A stretch of 51,630 nucleotides of DNA, taken from Gammaproteobacteria bacterium. Lineage in GTDB: Bacteria; Pseudomonadota; Gammaproteobacteria; Enterobacterales; Alteromonadaceae. Location: contig JAHKAA010000052.1 of NCBI GenBank assembly GCA_018825965.1, forward strand, positions 1 through 51,630, read 5' to 3'. The translations under genes and the position numbers were made by a program. Below, piece by piece: positions 31,861 to 39,853 of the stretch; within the stretch, counting starts at the first letter, position 1; the number at the start of each line of letters is the position of its first letter. Under the pieces are notes generated by a model. The model was not told where the DNA came from, ran no database searches, and saw only the letters and a list, made by a program, of their open reading frames with translations.

Positions 31861-34208
31861 TTGTGCTCTGCTGCCGTTGCCTGAAGCAAAGTCGTGATGG
31901 CTCTGTGCAGCGCTATCACCATCTCCTGCTGTATAGCTTCTGCTTTATCCAGTTGTAGTTCGATCTTTTGCTGCTTTGCCAAAGAAAGTGGTTGCTGAGC
32001 GTCAATACTGGTCGACAAGTCCAAACCCGCCTGACATAAGTCTTCGATCTGCTGAAATAAGGGGTTTGCTGTTATCTCTGGCGCTTTTACAAGGCGTTGC
32101 GCGGCCAGTTGCCAGTGGCGAAGCTTATCCTGCAGCTGCCTGAGTTGTCCGGGCTTTTTTTGCTGCAGCCACAACACAACTTCCTGCTCGAACTGGCGCA
32201 TGGCTTCATGTTCTGCCGGCAAAAAATCCACCAGTTGATGAAGCGGAGCCTGCTGATGGTACAGTCCAGCCACAGATTTTTCATGCAAACGGTGGTAATA
32301 ATGGGCAGGCTCCAGAGTTTCAGCCAGCGTCAGCAAATCGGCCAGATGGGATGCGCCTACCAGCTGTTTAAAGCCCTGAATTTGTTGTTGCCGGCTTTTT
32401 AAACCGATAAAGTCCTGCGCCCATAGTTGCACCAGCTCCATGCGCTGGTAAAAATCCTGTTCATCGTCGCGGCTTTTTGGTGACCAGAGCCGCTCAGCGA
32501 CAGCAAAACCGTTGGGCCATAAGCGAATGTCTATAAGTTCAGGCGTGATCAATTCGCCCCATAAGGCGATTTCGCCCCCTAAAATCTGTTGTTGTGCCTG
32601 AGTACTTAGTGTTCTGCCAAAGTTGAAGGGCAGAGGGTGCTGCTCTGATTTTGCAAAAGCTTTGCCTGTTAGCTGGTAAGGTGCATTGCCTACAACAAAT
32701 GTGCCCTGAACAGTGTCGGTCAGTTGCAGCCTGGCTTTGACTGGTCCCATCCAGCTATCAAACTGAAAGTTTGTGTGGCCCGGGTTTACTTTCACAGCTT
32801 GGGCTTCAATCAGCATTTTGTCCGGAAACTGAATAAAAGCCCGCTCTGAGCCTGATATGAATTGCAGCAGATATAAAGTGCCTGTGACTGGCGAGCCTCT
32901 TTTACGTTCAAACTGGAAATTCCAGCCGGACCAGCTTTTTATCTGATCAGCTTCTGGTGCTGAAACAGCATCAGGCAAGGGGTCATTGCGATAATGGAAA
33001 GCTGCGGTTTGTGGCTGATCCAGATAAAAGCCTGTTGATAAAATGGCGGCATGACCTTTTTCCGCGGCCTGGAATAAGGACTCAGTGCCACGCCAGGATT
33101 GCACCACCACAGAATCAGGCAGCTCATCATCCAATACTTCGTCCCAGCCAATCATAGTTTTGCCCAGGCTCTTTACTATGAGCTCAACACGACGATTAAA
33201 ATAGGCCTGCAAAGCGCCCACATCAGCAAGCTTTTGCTGTTGCATAAAAGCCTGAACCTCTGGGTTTTGTTGCCAGCGATCCGGCAGCACTTCATCGCCC
33301 CCTATATGCAGGTAAGGGTCCGGAAATACTTGCGCCACTTCAGAGAGTAGTTGTTGTAAGAAAATATAAACTTGGTCATTGGATGGGTCTAATACTGCCG
33401 GATGCACACCCCAGCGAATTTCAGCAGCAGTGGGAGCCGGAGCTGTCATTAACTCCGGATAGGCCAGACCCAAAGTCGTGGTATGGCCCGGCACATCTAT
33501 TTCAGGCACCACTCGTATGCCACGTTCTTTGGCATACAACACCAGTTCCCTTAATTCATCCTGAGTGTAATAACCGTCTTTGCCGCCTACTTGCTGCAGC
33601 TTTGGGAATACTTTGGATTCAAAGCGCCAGCCCTGATCATCTGTTAAGTGCAAATGCAGCACATTGAGTTTTACCGCCGCCATCAGATCCAACTGACGTT
33701 TGATATCAGTCAGAGGTAAAAAACGTCTGGCGGGGTCGAGCAATAAACCCCGCCAACTAAACCTGGGTTCATCTTCAATCTGCAGGGCGGGTAGCACAGT
33801 CTTGTCCGCTTGACGTCGAATAAGCTGCTGCAGACTGTGCAGGCCATGTTTTATGCCTGTGGCATGACGGGCACTGAGCTGGATTTGCTTGCTGCTTATC
33901 TTCAGTTGGTAGGCTTCCGTTTGCACTGCTGTACTTGTTTTCGCTAAATCCAGCCGGATCAACAGCTGCGGCTCGCTGTGAGCGTTGAAATCCAGCTGGG
34001 TAGCAATAGCGCTTTGCTGAATAAATCGCTTCACCGCTGTTTTTAATTCCGGTTGCCCTGCGGGGAGCTGCACCTTGAATTGATTAGTAAACACAAACTC
34101 GCCCTGGTGCAGTTCCAGCTGTTGTGGATAAGGCAATAAAGCCAATGGCTGTGCCCAGACAGGCTTTAGCAGTAAAAACGAAAGGCAGAGGCAATACAAA
34201 GTACGCAT
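31857..34208 (-). CDS. Beta-N-acetylhexosaminidase, GH20
   Basis: A 783-residue secreted enzyme. Signal peptide MRTLYCLCLSFLLLKPVWAQ, then the GH20b domain (LLPYPQQLELHQGEF to about 140), then the GH20 barrel with FSWRGLLLDPARRFLPL, LHLHLTDDQGWRFE and the catalytic pair HIGGDEV (near residue 305). A C-terminal region after the catalytic barrel (from about 620) is helical and glutamine-rich and carries no domain I can name. The enzyme removes terminal GlcNAc or GalNAc from chitin fragments, glycans or peptidoglycan. It is divergent from the TonB receptor gene and shares with it an intergenic region with two candidate RpiR sites. The product is probably periplasmic or outer-membrane attached. 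Confidence 0.9.
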   Translation of the reverse strand: MRTLYCLCLSFLLLKPVWAQPLALLPYPQQLELHQGEFVFTNQFKVQLPAGQPELKTAVKRFIQQSAIATQLDFNAHSEPQLLIRLDLAKTSTAVQTEAYQLKISSKQIQLSARHATGIKHGLHSLQQLIRRQADKTVLPALQIEDEPRFSWRGLLLDPARRFLPLTDIKRQLDLMAAVKLNVLHLHLTDDQGWRFESKVFPKLQQVGGKDGYYTQDELRELVLYAKERGIRVVPEIDVPGHTTTLGLAYPELMTAPAPTAAEIRWGVHPAVLDPSNDQVYIFLQQLLSEVAQVFPDPYLHIGGDEVLPDRWQQNPEVQAFMQQQKLADVGALQAYFNRRVELIVKSLGKTMIGWDEVLDDELPDSVVVQSWRGTESLFQAAEKGHAAILSTGFYLDQPQTAAFHYRNDPLPDAVSAPEADQIKSWSGWNFQFERKRGSPVTGTLYLLQFISGSERAFIQFPDKMLIEAQAVKVNPGHTNFQFDSWMGPVKARLQLTDTVQGTFVVGNAPYQLTGKAFAKSEQHPLPFNFGRTLSTQAQQQILGGEIALWGELITPELIDIRLWPNGFAVAERLWSPKSRDDEQDFYQRMELVQLWAQDFIGLKSRQQQIQGFKQLVGASHLADLLTLAETLEPAHYYHRLHEKSVAGLYHQQAPLHQLVDFLPAEHEAMRQFEQEVVLWLQQKKPGQLRQLQDKLRHWQLAAQRLVKAPEITANPLFQQIEDLCQAGLDLSTSIDAQQPLSLAKQQKIELQLDKAEAIQQEMVIALHRAITTLLQATAAEHN

Positions 34209-34225
34209 AAGTGCAAAGGGTTCTT

Positions 34226-34238
34226 GTTACTTGGTAAC
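34226..34238. promoter_or_regulatory. Candidate RpiR operator 3 (GTTAC-TTG-GTAAC)
   Basis: A perfect 5-3-5 palindrome 18-30 bases in front of the hexosaminidase start. It has the same arms as operator 2 and is well placed to block that gene. Confidence 0.7.
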
Positions 34239-34330
34239 ATATTAATAAGCAATAAAGAGAAGCTTGTCTAGAATTAGATACTATATCGAACTGTTTTTTC
34301 ATCAAATAATGTTTACTTTTTGAACCCTAT

Positions 34331-34343
34331 GGTACAAAGTAAC
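34331..34343. promoter_or_regulatory. Candidate RpiR operator 4 (GGTAC-AAA-GTAAC)
   Basis: Identical over 13 bases (and with TGGTACAAAGTAAC over 14) to operator 1. It lies between the hexosaminidase and the TonB receptor, about 140 bases before the receptor start. Confidence 0.7.
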
Positions 34344-34479
34344 ATTCGATCTCGGAATTTGTGATAGTGATTTCGACTTCGCAGGGACAAAAAGAACAGC
34401 TTTGGTGTGAAAAGACAGTCTGCAGTATCTGTCATCATTGACCAAAGGCATACATACAAAAATAGAAGAGACTAAAACC

Positions 34480-37155
34480 ATGTCTGGATTACTTAGCGGT
34501 TGCAACAAGAGCAGGATCAAAAGGGCACAACTGAGTCTGGCCATTTCGGCCGCACTTTTGGGAGCCAGCCCATTATTTGTTTTGGCACAAAATGACAGCG
34601 GTGTCATTGAGGAAGAAGAGGTAGAAAGAGAGACGTTAGAAGTGATTAATGTGACCGCAACCCGCGATGTCACTAATTTAATGAAAACACCTTTGGCTGT
34701 GACAGCCTTGGATCCTGAGACTCTGGTCAGAGAAAACGTCAAGTCGTTATCCGATTTAACCGGCATGATGCCCAATATTGAATTTGGTTTATCGGCAGCA
34801 GACTCGGGAGTGCAAATAGGTATTCGTGGTGTGACGTCCACCAACTTCACTGAAATTGGTGATCCTGCTGTAGGTGTGCATATAGATGGCATCTATTCAC
34901 CCCGTCCTCAGGGGTCTTTGGCCTTGATGTTCGACTTAGAACAAGTGGAAGTCTTGCGTGGTGCTCAGGGCACTTTATTCGGCCGTAACTCTACTGCTGG
35001 TGTGGTGAACGTGATCCCGGCAAAACCTGAGTTTGGTGAAAACTATGGCTGGTCGAATCTGCAGTTGGGGAACTACAACGCGAAACAATTACGCAGTGTC
35101 TATAACTTTGGCGTCAGTGATACTTTTGCCTTTCGTGCGGCCTTGATGGTCGACAAAAGAGACGGTTACATTGATCAGGAACGCGATTTAACAGACCGTG
35201 GCATTAAAACAAGCGACGGCTCCTTTACTCCGGATGGTTTACCTGATGTCGACCAGCGTTTAAATAAAGAAATAGGTCCGGAAGACTATTACACCAACTC
35301 GGATCAATGGGGCATGCGTCTGACCGGTTTATGGGCTATTGCCGACAATCACAGCCTGACCCTGGGGTATGAGCATTACCAGAATAGTAGTGCCGGTGAA
35401 GTGGGCATGAAAGATTGTGAAGCCGTAGAGGGCACACGTTTTTCCTGCGGCGATAAAGGCCAGTGGTATGCCCTGGTGAACGTGCCCGGCATGATTGATA
35501 TGAGCATTGACACTGTGCGGCTGAAATATGGCTGGCAGGTGAATGACCACACCAATCTGGAATACCGCTTAGGCTACGCTGTGCAGCAAAGGGCGCAGAA
35601 TCACGACGACGATGGTGGTTTGCATCCATTGGAAGAAGACGTGGGTATTATGCAGCCGTGGGGTAACTGGGGCATGCAGCATGTGGTTGACAGAGCCACT
35701 TATACGCTGGACTCTAAATTTCGTTCTTACGTCAACGAGTTACAATTAAAACAGCGGTACGACAGCTTTAACTATGTTGCAGGTTTGTTTTGGTTAAAAG
35801 AAAAAAATGCCATTACTTTTGCTCAGGATAACCTGGTCGGCGCAGAGTTTGGTTTACCTGTAGGTCAGTTTTATGAACAGCCGGATCGTCAGATTGACTC
35901 TAAAGCTATTTTTACTCAGGCTAACTTTTTACTGACCGACAAACTAACAGCAACAGCAGGTTATCGTTACAGTCAGGATGAACGTTCTGACAATGCCGGT
36001 GCTACTTATGGTGGCTGGACAGCGGGCACCTGGTATTACAATGGCGCTTACACTCCGGGTGCTTTAGGTGTGACTGCCCCTCATAACGGTACTGATCTGA
36101 CTTTTGATATGGGTCCATTTGCAGGTAAAGAAGCCTATCAGGGCATGACAGTCAACACCTACAAAAATGACTGGTCAGCCAGTACCTGGCGTTTAGGTTT
36201 GCAGTATGACATTGATGAACGTCGGATGCTGTTTACCTCAGTAGCCACAGGTTACCGCCCAGGTGGTTTTGGTGATCGTTTTGATACCTGTGGTGGCCGT
36301 CCTTGTGCTGATCCTGAGTTAACAGATTCAGAGGAACGTTTCAGCTATCTGGATTACAAACCAGAGCGCACAAAAAACTTTGAGGTTGGCTACAAAGGCA
36401 ATCATTTTGATCAGAGACTAAATTTCAGCGCTGTGTACTTTCTGACCAAATACACTGATATGCATTTCACTGATATGCATGCTGTGGGTATGAATATTCC
36501 GGCTCAGGCTTGTCCGGACTGGAACCCTGCCTGTGAAATAGTCAATGCCTGGAAAACAGAAAATATTGGTGAAGCGGATATTCAGGGTCTGGAACTGGAG
36601 TTTACCGTGATCCCATGGTCTGGTGGCCGGCTCTCAGGTTTTGCGGCCTGGCTGGACAGTGAAATCACCTCCTATAAAACCTATAACGACAACTGGTTTT
36701 GTGGTTACAGAGCTGAGTTTGGTGCTGAAGCTTGTGCCCCAGTGTATCTGGGGGATGATCCGGAGATCAAAGGCCGGGCTATCTATGATGTCACGGGCCA
36801 CAGTTTGCCACGTACCCCAAAATATTCTGTTGGCGTTAATTTGTCTCATGACTTTGAGATGGATGGGTATGTGATTACACCATGGTTAGGGTTAAGCTGG
36901 AAAGACAAGCAGTATTTCACCCCACGTAATCTGGATAACAAAGTGATAGGCGACTATCAGGATGCCTATACCAATGTGAATGCTTCGGTGAAGTTTGCGC
37001 CAACAGACAGCAACTGGTACGTCGAGCTGTATGGCACTAATTTAAGCGACAATATAGTGAAAAACTGGATGGGGCAGGGAGCAACTGGTGGTTATACCTT
37101 TAACTCTTTTAACCCTCCACGTATGTATGGTGCGCGCTTGAATGTAAGCTATTAA
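34480..37155 (+). CDS. TonB-dependent receptor, member of the D-amino-acid / amino-sugar cluster
   Basis: The ATG at 34480 (891 residues) with GAAGAGA upstream is preferred; a TTG 42 bases earlier lacks a ribosome site. A signal peptide (ending FVLAQ) is followed by a TonB-box-like LEVINVTATR. The plug has VKSLSDLTGMMPNIEF, IGIRGVTSTNFTEIG and DLEQVEVLRGAQGTLFGRNS with the usual GTLFGRNSTAG. The barrel ends in ...ARLNVSY. It belongs to the large group of receptors with unknown ligands found in marine Alteromonadales. Its promoter region shares palindromes with the rpiR promoter, so it is probably the outer-membrane gate of the pathway at 26.2-34.2 kb. The exonuclease gene is convergent with it. 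Confidence 0.88.
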   Translation: MSGLLSGCNKSRIKRAQLSLAISAALLGASPLFVLAQNDSGVIEEEEVERETLEVINVTATRDVTNLMKTPLAVTALDPETLVRENVKSLSDLTGMMPNIEFGLSAADSGVQIGIRGVTSTNFTEIGDPAVGVHIDGIYSPRPQGSLALMFDLEQVEVLRGAQGTLFGRNSTAGVVNVIPAKPEFGENYGWSNLQLGNYNAKQLRSVYNFGVSDTFAFRAALMVDKRDGYIDQERDLTDRGIKTSDGSFTPDGLPDVDQRLNKEIGPEDYYTNSDQWGMRLTGLWAIADNHSLTLGYEHYQNSSAGEVGMKDCEAVEGTRFSCGDKGQWYALVNVPGMIDMSIDTVRLKYGWQVNDHTNLEYRLGYAVQQRAQNHDDDGGLHPLEEDVGIMQPWGNWGMQHVVDRATYTLDSKFRSYVNELQLKQRYDSFNYVAGLFWLKEKNAITFAQDNLVGAEFGLPVGQFYEQPDRQIDSKAIFTQANFLLTDKLTATAGYRYSQDERSDNAGATYGGWTAGTWYYNGAYTPGALGVTAPHNGTDLTFDMGPFAGKEAYQGMTVNTYKNDWSASTWRLGLQYDIDERRMLFTSVATGYRPGGFGDRFDTCGGRPCADPELTDSEERFSYLDYKPERTKNFEVGYKGNHFDQRLNFSAVYFLTKYTDMHFTDMHAVGMNIPAQACPDWNPACEIVNAWKTENIGEADIQGLELEFTVIPWSGGRLSGFAAWLDSEITSYKTYNDNWFCGYRAEFGAEACAPVYLGDDPEIKGRAIYDVTGHSLPRTPKYSVGVNLSHDFEMDGYVITPWLGLSWKDKQYFTPRNLDNKVIGDYQDAYTNVNASVKFAPTDSNWYVELYGTNLSDNIVKNWMGQGATGGYTFNSFNPPRMYGARLNVSY

Positions 37156-37199
37156 CAACCAGCCAATACAGCTGCAACTTCAGGTTCAACGAGTGTAAC

Positions 37200-37270
37200 C
37201 GGGTGATTAGTTTTTGATCCCACCAGAGCAGAGTGCAGCCCGCTCTGGTTCCTGAAATTCTAATCACCCG
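37200..37270. repeat. Nested inverted repeats between convergent genes
   Basis: An outer perfect 11-bp inverted repeat (CGGGTGATTAG at 37200-37210, CTAATCACCCG at 37260-37270) encloses an inner perfect 8-bp one (ACCAGAGC at 37222-37229, GCTCTGGT at 37242-37249). It lies between the TonB receptor stop (37155) and the exonuclease stop (37305), so a bidirectional terminator is the simplest reading. Confidence 0.7.
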
Positions 37271-37304
37271 TCCTTTTTTCTGCTTTTTGGTGCTTCTACG
37301 CGAG

Positions 37305-37964
37305 TTAACGACTTTGTTGAAAAAGCTCCGCCAGGGTGCAGGACGCTCCTCTGGTTTTTAGCTGCGCCAGTAATAATTGGGCACAGCCAAAGGCGTCGGA
37401 TAAGGCGTGATGTTCTGTCACTTCAGGCAAATGATAGCGGGCCAGACAGGCAGGCAAACTCAATGCATTTTGTGCTACAGGCCCCCCTTTGAGCTGCATT
37501 TTATACAGCTCCAGCTTTAAGGTGTCGACTGCTTTAAAAGCAGGGGAGCGACCAAAGCTGTTCTGGCAGCTGTGCTTTAAAAAGTTCAGCTCTAAAGCAC
37601 TGTGATGGGACACCAGCACTGAGCCTTTGAGTTCCTGTAGCAGCAGGCTTAATAACTCCTCCAGCTCTATTCCTTGTTGCAGCTGACTGTTATGAAGACC
37701 ATGGATCACTGCACTTTGCCCGACAGAAGCCGGGCTTTTCACCAGTTGATACACAGCCGAATGTAACTGAATTCTGCTGCCTGAAATTTTGACCCAGCCA
37801 GCGCTGACAATATGATGCTTTTTTGCATCCAGGCCTGTGGTTTCAAAATCCAGCACCAGATAGCTGGCTTTACTGGCCAGGCATTGTTTATCTACACTGT
37901 GCCCGTCTTCATAATCCAGCACCCGCTGATGCACAGCCACTGGTTTTCTCAGCCAGTTCAACAT
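37305..37964 (-). CDS. DEDDh 3'-5' exonuclease (DNA polymerase III epsilon-like)
   Basis: The 219-residue protein has the DnaQ-fold exonuclease motifs: YLVLDFETTGLD (motif I, D and E), VSHHSALELNFL (motif II, where the usual H/N..D.xL is partly altered) and HHALSDAFGCAQLLL (motif III with histidine and aspartate). It is shorter than DnaQ and belongs to the PolC/epsilon-like exonuclease group. It starts directly at the stop codon of the DUF294 protein with no base between, so the two genes are co-translated. In related genomes this pair commonly stands beside the acetate permease genes, which it also does here. A role in DNA repair or RNA trimming is possible; the partner suggests a signalling link. 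Confidence 0.78.
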   Translation of the reverse strand: MLNWLRKPVAVHQRVLDYEDGHSVDKQCLASKASYLVLDFETTGLDAKKHHIVSAGWVKISGSRIQLHSAVYQLVKSPASVGQSAVIHGLHNSQLQQGIELEELLSLLLQELKGSVLVSHHSALELNFLKHSCQNSFGRSPAFKAVDTLKLELYKMQLKGGPVAQNALSLPACLARYHLPEVTEHHALSDAFGCAQLLLAQLKTRGASCTLAELFQQSR

Positions 37965-39785
37965 TTAAATTTCCCGGCAAAAACGTTGTCTGAGCACTTG
38001 CTGCTCGTCAATGATCACAGCAAAAGCGTCTTTTAATTGATGACGTTGCAGCAGGTTTAACTGGGAAGGGTCCAGCAAATTAGATAAGTGCCGGCCGCGT
38101 TTCAGATCTTCCGCCTGCAACTGCCAGCGTAAATGCGCCAGTACATCAAAAGCGCCCTGCAAATTTTGTTGCTGGCGCTGAGTCAGTACCGCCTGTTGCT
38201 GCAATAAAGCTAAACGCTCTCTGGTATTGACCGCATGGATGCCTGCAGATAAGGCATAAACCCGAACCAAGTCTGTGATCAGGCTGATACCACGTTTTTT
38301 TAAATCCAGACCTTTACGTTGTCTGCCATCCTGCTCTAATAAAAAGTGTTTAAAAAAGCCAAGAGGAGGCTGACGCTCCGTCGCGTTTTTCGCTAGCTGA
38401 TATAAAAACAATTCGTTATTTTTACAACGCGCTAATACGTCTTGCTGCAGCACATTAAACAAGGCTTTACTGCCATAAATAAGCCGCATATCAAAAAATA
38501 TACTGCTGCTTAAAAGCGCTTGCGGGTCCGGCGTATGGAGCCATTTGGCAAAACGATTCGACCAGCCCTTAAGGCTTAATCGTAATTCCGGATTAGACGC
38601 CATAATATGGCCTTCACAAAGCGCCTGACCTGAAGAGGCGAGGCCATTGCAGACAATATCTGCAACAGCGGAAAAGTAATCGGCTACAGCACCTAGAGGT
38701 TCTTTTTCCAGCAGCAGCGCATTGTCCTGATCAGCGCTGGGTAACATATCCCGTCTGGCCTGAGAGCCAAAGCCTAACCAACTGTAAACACAAGGGGCAG
38801 GGCCTAGTTGTTGTTCTGCGATCTGCAACCAGCTTTGCGCCAAGGCATCCATAATGCTGGTGAGTACACTGCTGACTTCATAAGAAGGGATCTGCTGCTC
38901 TGCCAGTTGCATGGCCAGTTGCTGCACCTGAGGAGTAATGGCATTTAAACCTTCAGAGTGATGCTGACGATGAATATGGCTGATCAGATAAACAGGGTGT
39001 TCCTGCTGACTGCGAATTAAATCTGTGGTGGTTAACACCCCTATGGCTTTACCATCCTGTTCCACTGGTAAATGATGGATATTGTATTGACTCATTTGCT
39101 GAATGGCTTCAAAGGCAAAGCGGTCTGATTCGATACGTTGTGGCGTTTTAGTCATCACTTCACTGACGGTGGTTGAGGCAGGTAAACTTTTGGCCACTAC
39201 TCTGCTGCGTAAATCGCGGTCGGTCAGAATACCTACCAGCTGTTCGTCCTGCTCAATTAACAGGCAGGACACCCGTTGCTCAGTCATCAGAAGCGCGGCT
39301 TGTTGCACCGTATTACTGCAAGCAATAGACACTTTACGCCGGGTCACTAAGTCTGCAACTTTTAACGTGGAGGTACTTTGTTGTTTATTGCTTTGATACA
39401 AATGCAAACGACGGCTAAATAAGCGCTGGAAAAACAAATCAAAGTTTTTGTATTGATGGCGTAATTTATCAAAACTCTCCTGGGGCAAAAAATACACCAG
39501 TCCGTCTTCTTCACAAAGGATAGTATCGGGGTCAGCGAGGCCTGTCAGCAGTAACTGGTAGCCATAAAAATCGCCACTTTGTAAATGAGTCAGACGTTGT
39601 TGTTCAGTATTTAATGCAAATAAGCCGGAGCGGATCAGAAGCAACTGAGGTTCTGGTAGCAAGTGTTCGCCAGAGGCAAGGTAGACCACACTCAGATCCC
39701 TGCAAACGCTCTCCAGCACATGAGGGGCTAAATCGTCAAAAGGGGGAGTTTGCTTTAGAAAAGACACAACTTCCTGAACCTGCAT
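37965..39785 (-). CDS. cNMP-binding / CBS / DUF294 nucleotidyltransferase-like protein
   Basis: A 606-residue cytoplasmic protein with four parts. Residues 1-125 form a cyclic-nucleotide-binding-like barrel. Residues about 145-265 hold two CBS domains (LLIEQDEQLVGILTDRDLRS and GKAIGVLTTTDLIRS). Residues about 300-440 are the DUF294 nucleotidyltransferase-like domain, with GFGSQARRDMLPSADQDNAL carrying the GS...R and D-x-D-type catalytic residues. The rest is DUF294_C. Proteins with this order resemble GlnD-like signal enzymes and are encoded next to acetate permease and Acs genes in many gammaproteobacteria. It probably senses nucleotides through the CBS pair and modifies a partner. The target is not known. 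Confidence 0.82.
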   Translation of the reverse strand: MQVQEVVSFLKQTPPFDDLAPHVLESVCRDLSVVYLASGEHLLPEPQLLLIRSGLFALNTEQQRLTHLQSGDFYGYQLLLTGLADPDTILCEEDGLVYFLPQESFDKLRHQYKNFDLFFQRLFSRRLHLYQSNKQQSTSTLKVADLVTRRKVSIACSNTVQQAALLMTEQRVSCLLIEQDEQLVGILTDRDLRSRVVAKSLPASTTVSEVMTKTPQRIESDRFAFEAIQQMSQYNIHHLPVEQDGKAIGVLTTTDLIRSQQEHPVYLISHIHRQHHSEGLNAITPQVQQLAMQLAEQQIPSYEVSSVLTSIMDALAQSWLQIAEQQLGPAPCVYSWLGFGSQARRDMLPSADQDNALLLEKEPLGAVADYFSAVADIVCNGLASSGQALCEGHIMASNPELRLSLKGWSNRFAKWLHTPDPQALLSSSIFFDMRLIYGSKALFNVLQQDVLARCKNNELFLYQLAKNATERQPPLGFFKHFLLEQDGRQRKGLDLKKRGISLITDLVRVYALSAGIHAVNTRERLALLQQQAVLTQRQQQNLQGAFDVLAHLRWQLQAEDLKRGRHLSNLLDPSQLNLLQRHQLKDAFAVIIDEQQVLRQRFCREI

Positions 39786-39809
39786 ACAACCTTCCTGAGT
39801 GAAAAATAG

Positions 39810-39831
39810 TAAGGCGTGTTGCCACGCCTTA
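39810..39831 (-). terminator. Intrinsic terminator after actP
   Basis: TAAGGCGTG pairs perfectly with CACGCCTTA around a TTGC loop. On the minus strand it is followed by a T-rich TACTATTTTT run, 23 bases after the actP stop codon. Confidence 0.8.
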
Positions 39832-39853
39832 TCCGATACAACACTAATAGTTC

